Of a DNA stretch of 8,437 bases, positions 1-5,564 are shown one piece after another. Source of the stretch: DASUFI01 sp036274635. GTDB lineage: Bacteria; Planctomycetota; B15-G4. The translations under genes were made by a program, and so were the position numbers. Numbering within the stretch: the first letter of the stretch is position 1; the number at the start of each line of letters is the position of its first letter. Below the pieces are notes generated by a model. It saw only the letters and a list, made by a program, of their open reading frames with translations, made no database searches and was not told the DNA's origin. The stretch spans positions 1 to 8,437 of the forward strand of contig DASUFI010000016.1 in NCBI GenBank assembly GCA_036274635.1, given 5' to 3'.

Positions 1-865
1 AGGTGGCGTGGTCCTCCAGCGCGGCGGCCGGCGGCGCCGGCGGCGGGCGCGTGCCGAGATGATCGTAGTGTGCGCTGATGACCACCACCTGCTGCGCCAG
101 GTCCGGCTGCTCCTGGGTGCCGGCGCCCGGCAGCAGGCCCACCACGTTGTAGGCGGGCACCGGGCCGTGGCCGCGCACCGTGATCTGCACGGTCGCGACG
201 CCCGCCACCAGCGCGTCGCGCAGCCTGGCCAGCAGCAGGATCCGCACCGGACGCGTGGGCTTGCCGTCGTCGGTGATCTCGCAGGAGCCGCGCAGCGCCA
301 GCGGGCGCGGGGGGGCATTGGGGGACGCCGTCAACAGCAGCGCACCCCAGCCCTTGCCGTCGGGCGCGCCGCCGGCTTGCAGCCACGTGCCCACGTCGCG
401 CCGGCTGCCCTGCAGCAGCAGCGCCGTGTCCGCGCGCGGCGGCACCGGCGCATCCTTGCCCGCCGTCTCCACCAGCACCTTGAGCGTCGCGTCGCAGGGC
501 GGGCCGCCGAGGTAGTCCCACTCCGCGCCGCGCGCGGCCGGCGTGCGCGTGCCGTCGGCGGCCAGCGTCGCGAGCGCCGGCTCACCGTCGAAGTCGAAGC
601 CCGTCCAATCGATGGCTTGAAGGAAGCCGTCGGTGCCCGCGGGCTGCAGGCCGGCGGCCTGCAAGCGCGCGGCCAGCGCCTTGGCGCAGGTCACCGACTC
701 CGTCGAGCCGGTCGCCCGGCCGGCCGAGGCGTCGCTGGCCAGCAGCTCGACGTCCGCGCGCAGGTCGGCGGCGGTGATGGGCGGGATGGACTGGGCGCCG
801 GCGGTGGCGGCGAGGAGCAGGACGGCGAACGCGACGCGGTGGGCGGCGTGGCTCATCCGCGCCAT
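1..865 (-). CDS. Secreted M28-family zinc metallopeptidase, N-terminal part (cut by window edge)
   Basis: Reading the minus strand from the ATG at 865-863 gives 288 uninterrupted codons to the window edge, so the C-terminal part lies outside. Residues 1-24 form a signal peptide: a hydrophobic stretch (VAFAVLLLAATAGA) with probable cleavage after AGA. It is therefore probably an exported enzyme. Residues about 38-85 carry the usual M28 opening: LLASDASAGRATGS, then an AA-rich helix and the Gly-Leu-x-Pro-x-Gly turn. Residues 239-245 read YNVVGLL, followed by VVISAHYDHLG at 261-271. His266 is the expected first zinc ligand; the bridging Asp, the catalytic Glu and the remaining ligands would lie past the edge. 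The stretch between about 90 and 235 is where this family often has an inserted PA-like domain. A second in-frame ATG at 856-854 would give a three-residue shorter protein; neither start has a Shine-Dalgarno site. An unusual Pro/Ala-rich run (residues 273-282) directly follows the HYDHLG motif. Substrate (aminopeptidase or other exopeptidase) cannot be told. Confidence 0.86.
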   Translation of the reverse strand, partial: MARMSHAAHRVAFAVLLLAATAGAQSIPPITAADLRADVELLASDASAGRATGSTESVTCAKALAARLQAAGLQPAGTDGFLQAIDWTGFDFDGEPALATLAADGTRTPAARGAEWDYLGGPPCDATLKVLVETAGKDAPVPPRADTALLLQGSRRDVGTWLQAGGAPDGKGWGALLLTASPNAPPRPLALRGSCEITDDGKPTRPVRILLLARLRDALVAGVATVQITVRGHGPVPAYNVVGLLPGAGTQEQPDLAQQVVVISAHYDHLGTRPPPAPPAAALEDHAT

Positions 866-1024
866 GGTCGCCGGCGTGTCGCGCGCGGGCAAGCGACGGA
901 ATGATGAGCGCGCGGGCGAACCGTCAGAAGCGGACGACGATCACGGCTACGTTGGCCGGCAGGTGGCCCGCCGCCGGCGTGCACGCAGGCCACGCCGGGC
1001 CAGCGTGCACGCCGCCCGGGAGCC
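866..1024. other. Intergenic gap between beta-helix gene and M28 peptidase gene
   Basis: This 159-bp gap separates the beta-helix stop codon (1027-1025) from the peptidase start (865). Its right half holds the long GC-rich hairpin described separately. The left half (about 870-950) is somewhat less GC-rich and would be the natural place for a peptidase promoter, but I see no convincing -35/-10 pair and no small gene. Confidence 0.6.
975..1014 (-). terminator. Candidate terminator hairpin after the beta-helix gene (no U-tract)
   Basis: Positions 975-986 pair perfectly with 1003-1014 (12 bp). After an A/A mismatch at 987/1002, positions 988-991 pair with 998-1001 (GGCC with GGCC), leaving a 6-nt loop at 992-997. 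The stem is thus 16 bp with one mismatch. Each outer arm contains the 10-bp self-palindrome GCGTGCACGC, at 977-986 and 1003-1012, with a 26-bp period. The hairpin begins 10 nt past the stop codon of the beta-helix gene in the transcribed direction, where an intrinsic terminator is expected. No run of U follows, so it may instead be a transcript-stabilising stem or a double operator for the peptidase gene. Confidence 0.55.
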
Positions 1025-2239
1025 TCACCACCGGATCAGCGGGCTCACCGGGTTGGTCACGACGACTTTGCCCGGCAGGGCCGCCGACGCCAGCCCGCCG
1101 AACACGGCCTGCACGTGCAGGTCCAGGGCGTCCAGCCCGGTCGGAAGGGTGTAGGGCAGGACCACGGGCGAGCCGGCGCCCTGCGTGACGAGCGTGAAGA
1201 TGAACAGGCTGTGATCGGCGGCCAGCCACAGCGGCGCCTCGAGCTTCGGCACCGTGAACAGCTCCGGAAGGATGCTGCCGAAGAACAGCGCCGGCGACGC
1301 GGGCGGGCCCTCGAGGCTCAGCTCCAGCACGTCGCCCGCGCCGGCGGCGTCGTTGAGCGTGAGCCACGGCTCGGCGTGACCGGCATCGAGGAGCAGTCCG
1401 CCACCGCTCACGAGCACCTTGCTGGGCTGGTACTTGACGCCACTGATGACGAGCTTGCCGCCGGTCAGCACGATGTCGTTGCCCGGCGCGGAGGTGGCCG
1501 GGTCCCAGGGACCGTCGCTGATGGAGTCCGTCGGCGCGCCGCGCACGAAGGTCAGCGAGCCGGCGACCACGAGGCCGTCGCCCGCGTCGCCATCCAGCGC
1601 GGGCGGACCACAGCTCGCGCCGCCCTTGCCGCCGCGCACGATGCAGTTGGCCAGGATGAGCTTGGAGTCGTTGGCGCGGATCGCGGGGCCGCCCTTCTCG
1701 CCGTCGCCCACGCAGCCTAGCGCGGAGGCGGGCGCGCCCTTGCCGCCCAGGAGCTGCGTCGCCACGATGGACACGCGCGAGTCGGCGACGTGCAGGCCCA
1801 TGCCGCCCGCGTCGTCGAGGCCGTAGACCACCGAGCGCTGCAGCTCCACCGCGTCGCACGACAGCAGGTCCACCGTCGAGGGCGAGGGACTCGGCACGAT
1901 GGGTGAGCCGAAGGTGCAGTCATCGAGGAGCAGCGTTCCCGTCACGGACTCGGCCGCGAAGGCGCCGAAGTCCAGCCCGCCGATCAGCGCCCCGCTGGAG
2001 TCGTGGACCACCGAGCGGCCCAGGACCTTGGGGTGCGGCCCATCGGCCGGCCCCATGATCGTGATGTTCTTCGTCAGGGTGAACGAGTCGTAGGTGCCCG
2101 GGTGCACCTGCAGGATGTCGCCGTCCTTCGCGGCGGCGACGGCCGCCACGAGCGAGGGAAAGTCCGCGTGAAGCCCATCGTCGTCCACGGTGAACGTGTC
2201 GGCGGGCACGCAAAGAAGGAGCGCAAGCAGCAGCGACAT
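1025..2239 (-). CDS. Exported right-handed beta-helix protein, planctomycete type
   Basis: A 404-residue protein. Residues 1-13 (MSLLLALLLCVPA) form a very short export signal that lacks the usual Lys/Arg, with likely cleavage near residue 13. Residues 26-62 match the opening of many right-handed parallel beta-helix proteins: DFPSLVAAVAAAKDGD, then a V-x-PGTY turn and a strand ending ITIMG. Residues 63-300 continue as short beta strands separated by Gly/Asp turns. Two similar Gly-rich modules (about 164-186 and 203-222) each contain GGKG, a Cys and a DG-x-G segment; the cysteines could form disulfides. The last ~100 residues resemble the globular C-terminal domain found on many planctomycete secreted proteins (strands ending near VTNPVSPLIRW). 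No catalytic residues typical of polysaccharide lyases or pectinases were recognised, so a structural, surface or carbohydrate-binding role is as likely as an enzyme. The start is supported by a GGAGAG ribosome site 5 nt upstream. The gene stands alone between two gaps. Confidence 0.83.
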   Translation of the reverse strand: MSLLLALLLCVPADTFTVDDDGLHADFPSLVAAVAAAKDGDILQVHPGTYDSFTLTKNITIMGPADGPHPKVLGRSVVHDSSGALIGGLDFGAFAAESVTGTLLLDDCTFGSPIVPSPSPSTVDLLSCDAVELQRSVVYGLDDAGGMGLHVADSRVSIVATQLLGGKGAPASALGCVGDGEKGGPAIRANDSKLILANCIVRGGKGGASCGPPALDGDAGDGLVVAGSLTFVRGAPTDSISDGPWDPATSAPGNDIVLTGGKLVISGVKYQPSKVLVSGGGLLLDAGHAEPWLTLNDAAGAGDVLELSLEGPPASPALFFGSILPELFTVPKLEAPLWLAADHSLFIFTLVTQGAGSPVVLPYTLPTGLDALDLHVQAVFGGLASAALPGKVVVTNPVSPLIRW

Positions 2240-2244
2240 GGTGT

Positions 2245-2250
2245 CTCTCC
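2245..2250 (-). promoter_or_regulatory. Shine-Dalgarno site of the beta-helix gene
   Basis: The minus strand reads GGAGAG followed by five bases (ACACC) and the ATG at 2239-2237. This good purine-rich site fixes the start codon. It stands out because the 418-aa gene, the BtuF-like gene and the M28 gene lack one. Confidence 0.75.
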
Positions 2251-2365
2251 AGGTGCGGGGGCAGGCAGGGACGCGAGGCAGCCGAGCGCTGCGCGCCTCA
2301 CGCGGAGGAGTGCGCGGCCGACGCGCGCAACATACGTGCGCGTCGCGTCGCGAGGCAAGATGCGG

Positions 2366-2389
2366 ACGTCGTGGTCGCGACCGTGACGT
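2366..2389. promoter_or_regulatory. 24-bp dyad, candidate operator upstream of the beta-helix gene
   Basis: The centre at 2373-2382 is a perfect 10-bp palindrome, GGTCGCGACC. It is flanked on both sides by GT and then by the arms ACGTC (2366-2370) and GACGT (2385-2389), which are inverted copies. Twenty of 24 positions obey two-fold symmetry. It lies about 127 bp before the beta-helix start, in a gap with no gene, which suits a binding site for a dimeric regulator. No flanking promoter boxes are certain. The high GC content makes chance CG-rich palindromes commoner, so this is tentative. Confidence 0.35.
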
Positions 2390-2436
2390 GGCGCGTCGGC
2401 GTCGCGATCACACGTCCGCGCCCAACCCGCGTGTGC

Positions 2437-3231
2437 TCAGCTCTCCGCCGGCGCCCCGAAACAGACCACGTGACCGTCCGGATCCAGCACGTCGAGCTCA
2501 CGCATGCCGTAGGCCATCGTCTGCGGCCCACGCTCCAGCGGGACACCGCGGCGCTGGACCTCCGCCCCCAGCTCGTCTACGCCGTCGCACCAGACGTAGG
2601 CGTCCCACACCTCGCGCGGCGCGTTGCTGCGGATCTCGCCCGGCGCCCCACGGCGGAAGTGCAGCTTCGCGCCGTCGCGCCCGGCGATGAGGTAGGTCGG
2701 CGGGTCCCCCCACAGCCTGGTCTCGGTGAAGCCGAGCCCCTCGCGGAAGAAGGCTGCGGTGACCTCCGGGTCGGCCACCGGCAACTCCGGCGACACGGCC
2801 ACCGCGCCCGCAGGCCACTCGCCCGTGAGATCGCCGCCGAAGCACAGCACGTGCCCGTCCGGGTCGCGCACAAGCAGCTCGCGCTGCTGCCACGGCTGGT
2901 CGCGCGGCTCGCCCAGCACCTGCACGCCGGCCTTCCCCAGCGCCATGTGCAGCGGGCGGATCGCGTCGCCGTGCATGCGGATGCAGGCGTCGAGCTTCGC
3001 CGTCTCCGCCGTGGGCGCGGGATCCAGCGCCGGCATGTGCGCGCCGGCGGACTTGAAGTGGAAGCCGACGCCGTCGCCCATCCTGGCGATGCCGAAGGCC
3101 TCGTCCCCGTCGCACCAGACGCCGCCGTGCTGGAAGCCGAGGACCTTCTGGTACCAGGCGACGGTGCGCGCGACGTCGGGGACGAGGAGGCAGGGCATGG
3201 CGGCGTGGAGGACGGGGGCGGCGTCCGTCAT
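2437..3231 (-). CDS. Tandem VOC (glyoxalase/dioxygenase-fold) protein
   Basis: A 264-residue cytoplasmic protein made of two VOC domains. Domain 1 (about 8-132) opens with AMPCLLVPDVARTVAWYQKVLGF and closes with LLVRDPDGHVLCFG. Domain 2 (about 144-260) opens with LPVADPEVTAAFFREGLGF and closes with LDVLDPDGHVVCFG. The repeated DPDGH-V-x-CFG ending (123-131 and 250-258) shows that the halves are related. By analogy with glyoxalase I, His58 and Glu118 in domain 1 and His191 and Glu245 in domain 2 sit where metal ligands are often found, but I cannot verify this. The family covers glyoxalases, epimerases, extradiol dioxygenases and antibiotic-sequestering proteins, so the reaction is unknown. 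The start at 3231 overlaps the stop of the BtuF-like gene as ATGA, which implies translational coupling; a weak AGGAAG lies about 14 nt upstream. The frame stays open upstream into the BtuF-like gene, but that extension has no VOC similarity. Confidence 0.88.
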   Translation of the reverse strand: MTDAAPVLHAAMPCLLVPDVARTVAWYQKVLGFQHGGVWCDGDEAFGIARMGDGVGFHFKSAGAHMPALDPAPTAETAKLDACIRMHGDAIRPLHMALGKAGVQVLGEPRDQPWQQRELLVRDPDGHVLCFGGDLTGEWPAGAVAVSPELPVADPEVTAAFFREGLGFTETRLWGDPPTYLIAGRDGAKLHFRRGAPGEIRSNAPREVWDAYVWCDGVDELGAEVQRRGVPLERGPQTMAYGMRELDVLDPDGHVVCFGAPAES

Positions 3232-4175
3232 GGGCGCGGTCCGAACTTCCTGAAGCTCCCTGCGTGCCGCGCGGCGAGGTCCGCGAACGCCCTCGGGTGC
3301 ACGCACGCTGCCATGATCTCGAGGCTGTCCACGATGCGCGGCCCCGGCCGGTTGAAGAAGGCGTTGCCGTCCGCGATCCACACCTCGCCGTTGGCGACGG
3401 CGGGCCAGGGCCGTGGCGCGAGCAACGCCTGCAGCACGTCCGCTTCCTGCGCCGTGCGGTCGAGCGGAAACCCGCACGGCTTCACGACCACCACGTCCGG
3501 CGCGGGCTGCAGCGCCGCGAGCTGCTCGCGCGTCAGCGTGGGCGCGTGGTCGCCGGCCTGCGTGACCAGCGCGCGCCCGCCGGCCAGCTCGACCAGCTCG
3601 GGCATCCAGGTGCCGCCGACCATGACGGGGTCGAGCCACTCGATGGTCAGCACGTTGCGACGCGCGGCGCCGCCGGCGAGGTACGCGTCCGCGCGCCGCT
3701 TCACGTCGGCCACTCGCCGATCCATGTCCGCGAGCACGGCCTCGGCCTCACGCTCCCGCCCCAAAGCCTCGCCGACGCGCCGGATGTCGGCCCAGATGTC
3801 CGCGAGGCGCAGCGGCCGCAGGTTCACGACGCGCACGTCGGGGCGGCACAGCTTCTTCGCGGCGGCCACCACGTCGGCGAGGCTCACGGCGCAGACGTCG
3901 CACAAGTCCTGCGTCACGATGACGTCCGGCCGCGCGGCCGCGAGCTTCGCCTCATCGATGTCGTAGACGGCGAGCGCGTCCTTCAGCAGCGCGCGGATGT
4001 CGCGATCGATCTGCCCGCTGCGCGGCGCGAGGTGCACCTTGCTGCTGGTGAGCACGGGGCGACCGACGACGGACGGCGGCCAGTCGCACTCGTGGCTGAC
4101 GCCGACGAGCTCGGACTCCGCGCCGACGGCGCAGACCATCTCGGTCGCGGAGGGGAGCAGGGAGACGATGCGCAT
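3228..4175 (-). CDS. BtuF-like cobalamin/metal-binding protein without signal peptide (helical backbone metal receptor)
   Basis: A 315-residue protein of the periplasmic-binding-protein class that includes vitamin B12 receptor BtuF and siderophore/heme receptors. Family marks in order: MRIVSLLPSATEM at the very N-terminus, SHECDWPP (27-34), TQDLCDVCAVS (88-98), EWLDPVMVGGTW (179-190) followed by an ELAGG turn, KPCGF (232-236) and FFNRPGPRIVDSLEIM (273-288). The first beta strand starts at residue 2, so there is no signal peptide or lipobox, and the protein should stay in the cytoplasm unless anchored otherwise. This short form is a known subgroup in many bacteria, and the ATG at 4175 gives its usual N-terminus. 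The Cys pair in CDVC and the His/Cys in SHEC are candidate ligands or redox residues. No BtuC/BtuD permease or ATPase gene is next to it in the window. It follows the 418-aa gene after 48 bp without a clear ribosome site and overlaps the VOC gene by 4 nt. Ligand identity (corrinoid or other metal chelate) is inferred from family. Confidence 0.86.
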   Translation of the reverse strand: MRIVSLLPSATEMVCAVGAESELVGVSHECDWPPSVVGRPVLTSSKVHLAPRSGQIDRDIRALLKDALAVYDIDEAKLAAARPDVIVTQDLCDVCAVSLADVVAAAKKLCRPDVRVVNLRPLRLADIWADIRRVGEALGREREAEAVLADMDRRVADVKRRADAYLAGGAARRNVLTIEWLDPVMVGGTWMPELVELAGGRALVTQAGDHAPTLTREQLAALQPAPDVVVVKPCGFPLDRTAQEADVLQALLAPRPWPAVANGEVWIADGNAFFNRPGPRIVDSLEIMAACVHPRAFADLAARHAGSFRKFGPRP

Positions 4176-4223
4176 GGCGCGGGATGGTAGCAGGGTCGTC
4201 GGCGGGAGGCTGGCGTCGAAGGC

Positions 4224-5480
4224 TCAGCGTTCGAGGTGGACGGCCAGCCACCGCAGCCATTGGCGCGCGACCGGATCCTTTCCGGTGGCATCCTCGGTGA
4301 GCACCGGACCGTCTCCCATCCAGGTCCGCAAACGCTGGTCGAGCGCATCGTCGTCCAGGTCGTGCGAGAGGCCGTTCCCCTTGCTGATGCGCTGCAGGGC
4401 GCGTCGCAGAGGCCGGGGATCGTCGGGTGTCAGCTCCATCAGTCCCCACGCGCTCTCCCAGATGAGCGCGGTGTTCCGGTTGCGGGCGAGTGTCTGCTCC
4501 AGCATCGAACGCGCACGAGGATCACGAAGGGCACCGATGGCGGCGAGAGCCCAACGCTGGTCCGGCGTGTACACCTGGCGGCCCTCGAGGTACGTCTGCG
4601 CGATCCGCTCGAAGTCCGGCTGGCGCAGTGCGTCCACCTGCACGAGGGCGGCGCGGGCGACACGGCCGCATGTCGACGCCGGGTCGAGGTCGACCAGTCG
4701 CTGGAGCAGGCACACGCCCTCGGCGTCTCGCCCCGCCTCGAGCAGCAGAAGACCCAGCAGCACCGGGCTCGCTTCGTCGCCCTCATCGAGCACGGGCCCT
4801 GCAGGCCCTGCCCACGAGGACTCGACCTTCACGAGCAGCGTGAGCGCAGCCTGGTGGTCACCGCGCAGCACGGCTGCGTAGGCGCGACAGAGGTCGATAT
4901 CGCGCTCCATGCTCGCGACCGCGTTGCCGCAGCATCCATGGCAGACGATCTCGATCGTCGCCAGACGCGCTTCCGCCGCGTCGCGCCGGCCGGACAGCTC
5001 GAGCAACAGCCAGCGGAAGAGCTGGCCCTCGACATCCTCCTCGGGCCTCGCCAGCGGCGAGCCGCAGGAGTCGCTCTCCGCGAGCAGGCCTTCCGCATCG
5101 GCGCCCAGCGGCAAGAAGGCCGCGAGCGCCTGCGGCTCGGCGTGGAAGCGCCACGCGAGGAGCGCCAGCGGTCCCGCGATGCGGTGCACGGCGTGCCATG
5201 GGATCGACGGATCGCCGTCCCGCATGCGCTGCGCCGTCGAGAGGAGTTCGGCATCGAGCCGGGCGAGGAGCATCTCGGGTGTGTCGCTCGTGCCCGCATC
5301 GAGCCAGGACGGATCGAAGGGACGCTGCAGCTCGGCGATCGGCGCCTGGCCGCAGGCGGCCAGCATCCAGGAGCGCGAGGAGTCGGTGGACGAAGCATCG
5401 ACGTCCTGCGGCGCTGCGCAGACCGCCGGGGCGGCGGCAAGGGCGACCACCAGCGTGAGCGCACGAGGCCCGATGCTCAT
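4224..5480 (-). CDS. Exported helical-repeat (TPR/HEAT-like) protein of unknown function
   Basis: A 418-residue protein with a clear signal peptide: hydrophobic stretch LTLVVALAAAPAVCAA with cleavage near residue 23, followed by an Asp/Ser-rich linker. The rest is almost wholly alpha-helical. Residues about 155-175, 197-220 and 238-266 look like TPR-type helix pairs (for example RAYAAVLRGDHQAALTLL, and LLLLEAGRDAEGVCLLQRL). Residues about 303-365 look HEAT-like (WALAAIGALRDPRARSMLEQ; WGLMELTPDDPRPLRRALQ). Cysteines are numerous for an exported protein (43, 139, 180, 183, 184, 198, 257, 271), including CHGCC at 180-184, which could form disulfides or bind metal. I do not recognise the family. 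It lies 84 bp past the kinase-TPR gene in the same direction, so co-transcription and a role near the kinase's extracytoplasmic TPRs are possible but unproven. No Shine-Dalgarno is visible before the ATG; the signal peptide beginning there supports the start. Confidence 0.78.
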   Translation of the reverse strand: MSIGPRALTLVVALAAAPAVCAAPQDVDASSTDSSRSWMLAACGQAPIAELQRPFDPSWLDAGTSDTPEMLLARLDAELLSTAQRMRDGDPSIPWHAVHRIAGPLALLAWRFHAEPQALAAFLPLGADAEGLLAESDSCGSPLARPEEDVEGQLFRWLLLELSGRRDAAEARLATIEIVCHGCCGNAVASMERDIDLCRAYAAVLRGDHQAALTLLVKVESSWAGPAGPVLDEGDEASPVLLGLLLLEAGRDAEGVCLLQRLVDLDPASTCGRVARAALVQVDALRQPDFERIAQTYLEGRQVYTPDQRWALAAIGALRDPRARSMLEQTLARNRNTALIWESAWGLMELTPDDPRPLRRALQRISKGNGLSHDLDDDALDQRLRTWMGDGPVLTEDATGKDPVARQWLRWLAVHLER

Positions 5481-5564
5481 GGGGCCGGCGGACGAAGGCT
5501 TCGAGAAGAACGGATGTTTGATTCGGCGTGCGCGGCGGCGGTGCTGCTGGCGAATTGTTCCTTG
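5481..5564. other. Short gap between kinase and 418-aa secreted protein gene
   Basis: This 84-bp gap includes an AT-richer patch (about 5510-5525 and 5551-5562), unusual in this window. It could hold a promoter for the 418-aa gene, but I cannot identify -35/-10 boxes. A 5-bp inverted repeat (ATTCG 5521-5525, CGAAT 5551-5555) spans a long loop and is too weak to call a terminator, so read-through from the kinase gene is plausible. Confidence 0.4.

Noticed and set aside
309..315. Run of seven G (C on the coding strand) in the M28 gene, possible frameshift or slippage site
   Set aside because: With seven bases the frame stays open and family-like on both sides, so no frameshift is needed. One short run is weak evidence for phase variation.
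8..904. 298-codon plus-strand open frame
   Set aside because: It lies antisense to the M28 peptidase. Its protein is dominated by Arg/Gly/Ala/His with no domain, as expected for a GC-rich shadow frame.
2409..2435. 6-bp inverted repeat CACACG/CGTGTG just past the VOC stop codon as a terminator
   Set aside because: The stem is short, the loop is 15 nt and there is no U-tract. It is not strong enough to call.
3232..3639. Upstream extension of the VOC frame to a 400-residue protein
   Set aside because: The extra 136 residues overlap the BtuF-like gene in another frame and are Arg/Ala-rich. The ATGA-coupled ATG at 3231 starts just before the first VOC strand.
2371..3966. 531-codon plus-strand open frame
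   Set aside because: It runs antisense across both the VOC and BtuF-like genes, has Arg/Ser-rich low-complexity composition and no recognisable motif. The minus-strand proteins have clear family signatures.
3264..4190. 308-codon plus-strand open frame
   Set aside because: It is antisense to the BtuF-like gene and rich in His/Arg/Ala, with no domain or ribosome site.
4176..4223. Cobalamin riboswitch before the BtuF-like gene
   Set aside because: The gap is only 48 bp and no B12-box-like sequence is visible; a cobalamin riboswitch needs far more space.
5409..5480. Possible lipoprotein signal at Cys21 of the 418-aa protein
   Set aside because: The residues before the Cys are P-A-V, which do not fit a lipobox. 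Cleavage by ordinary signal peptidase after CAA fits better.
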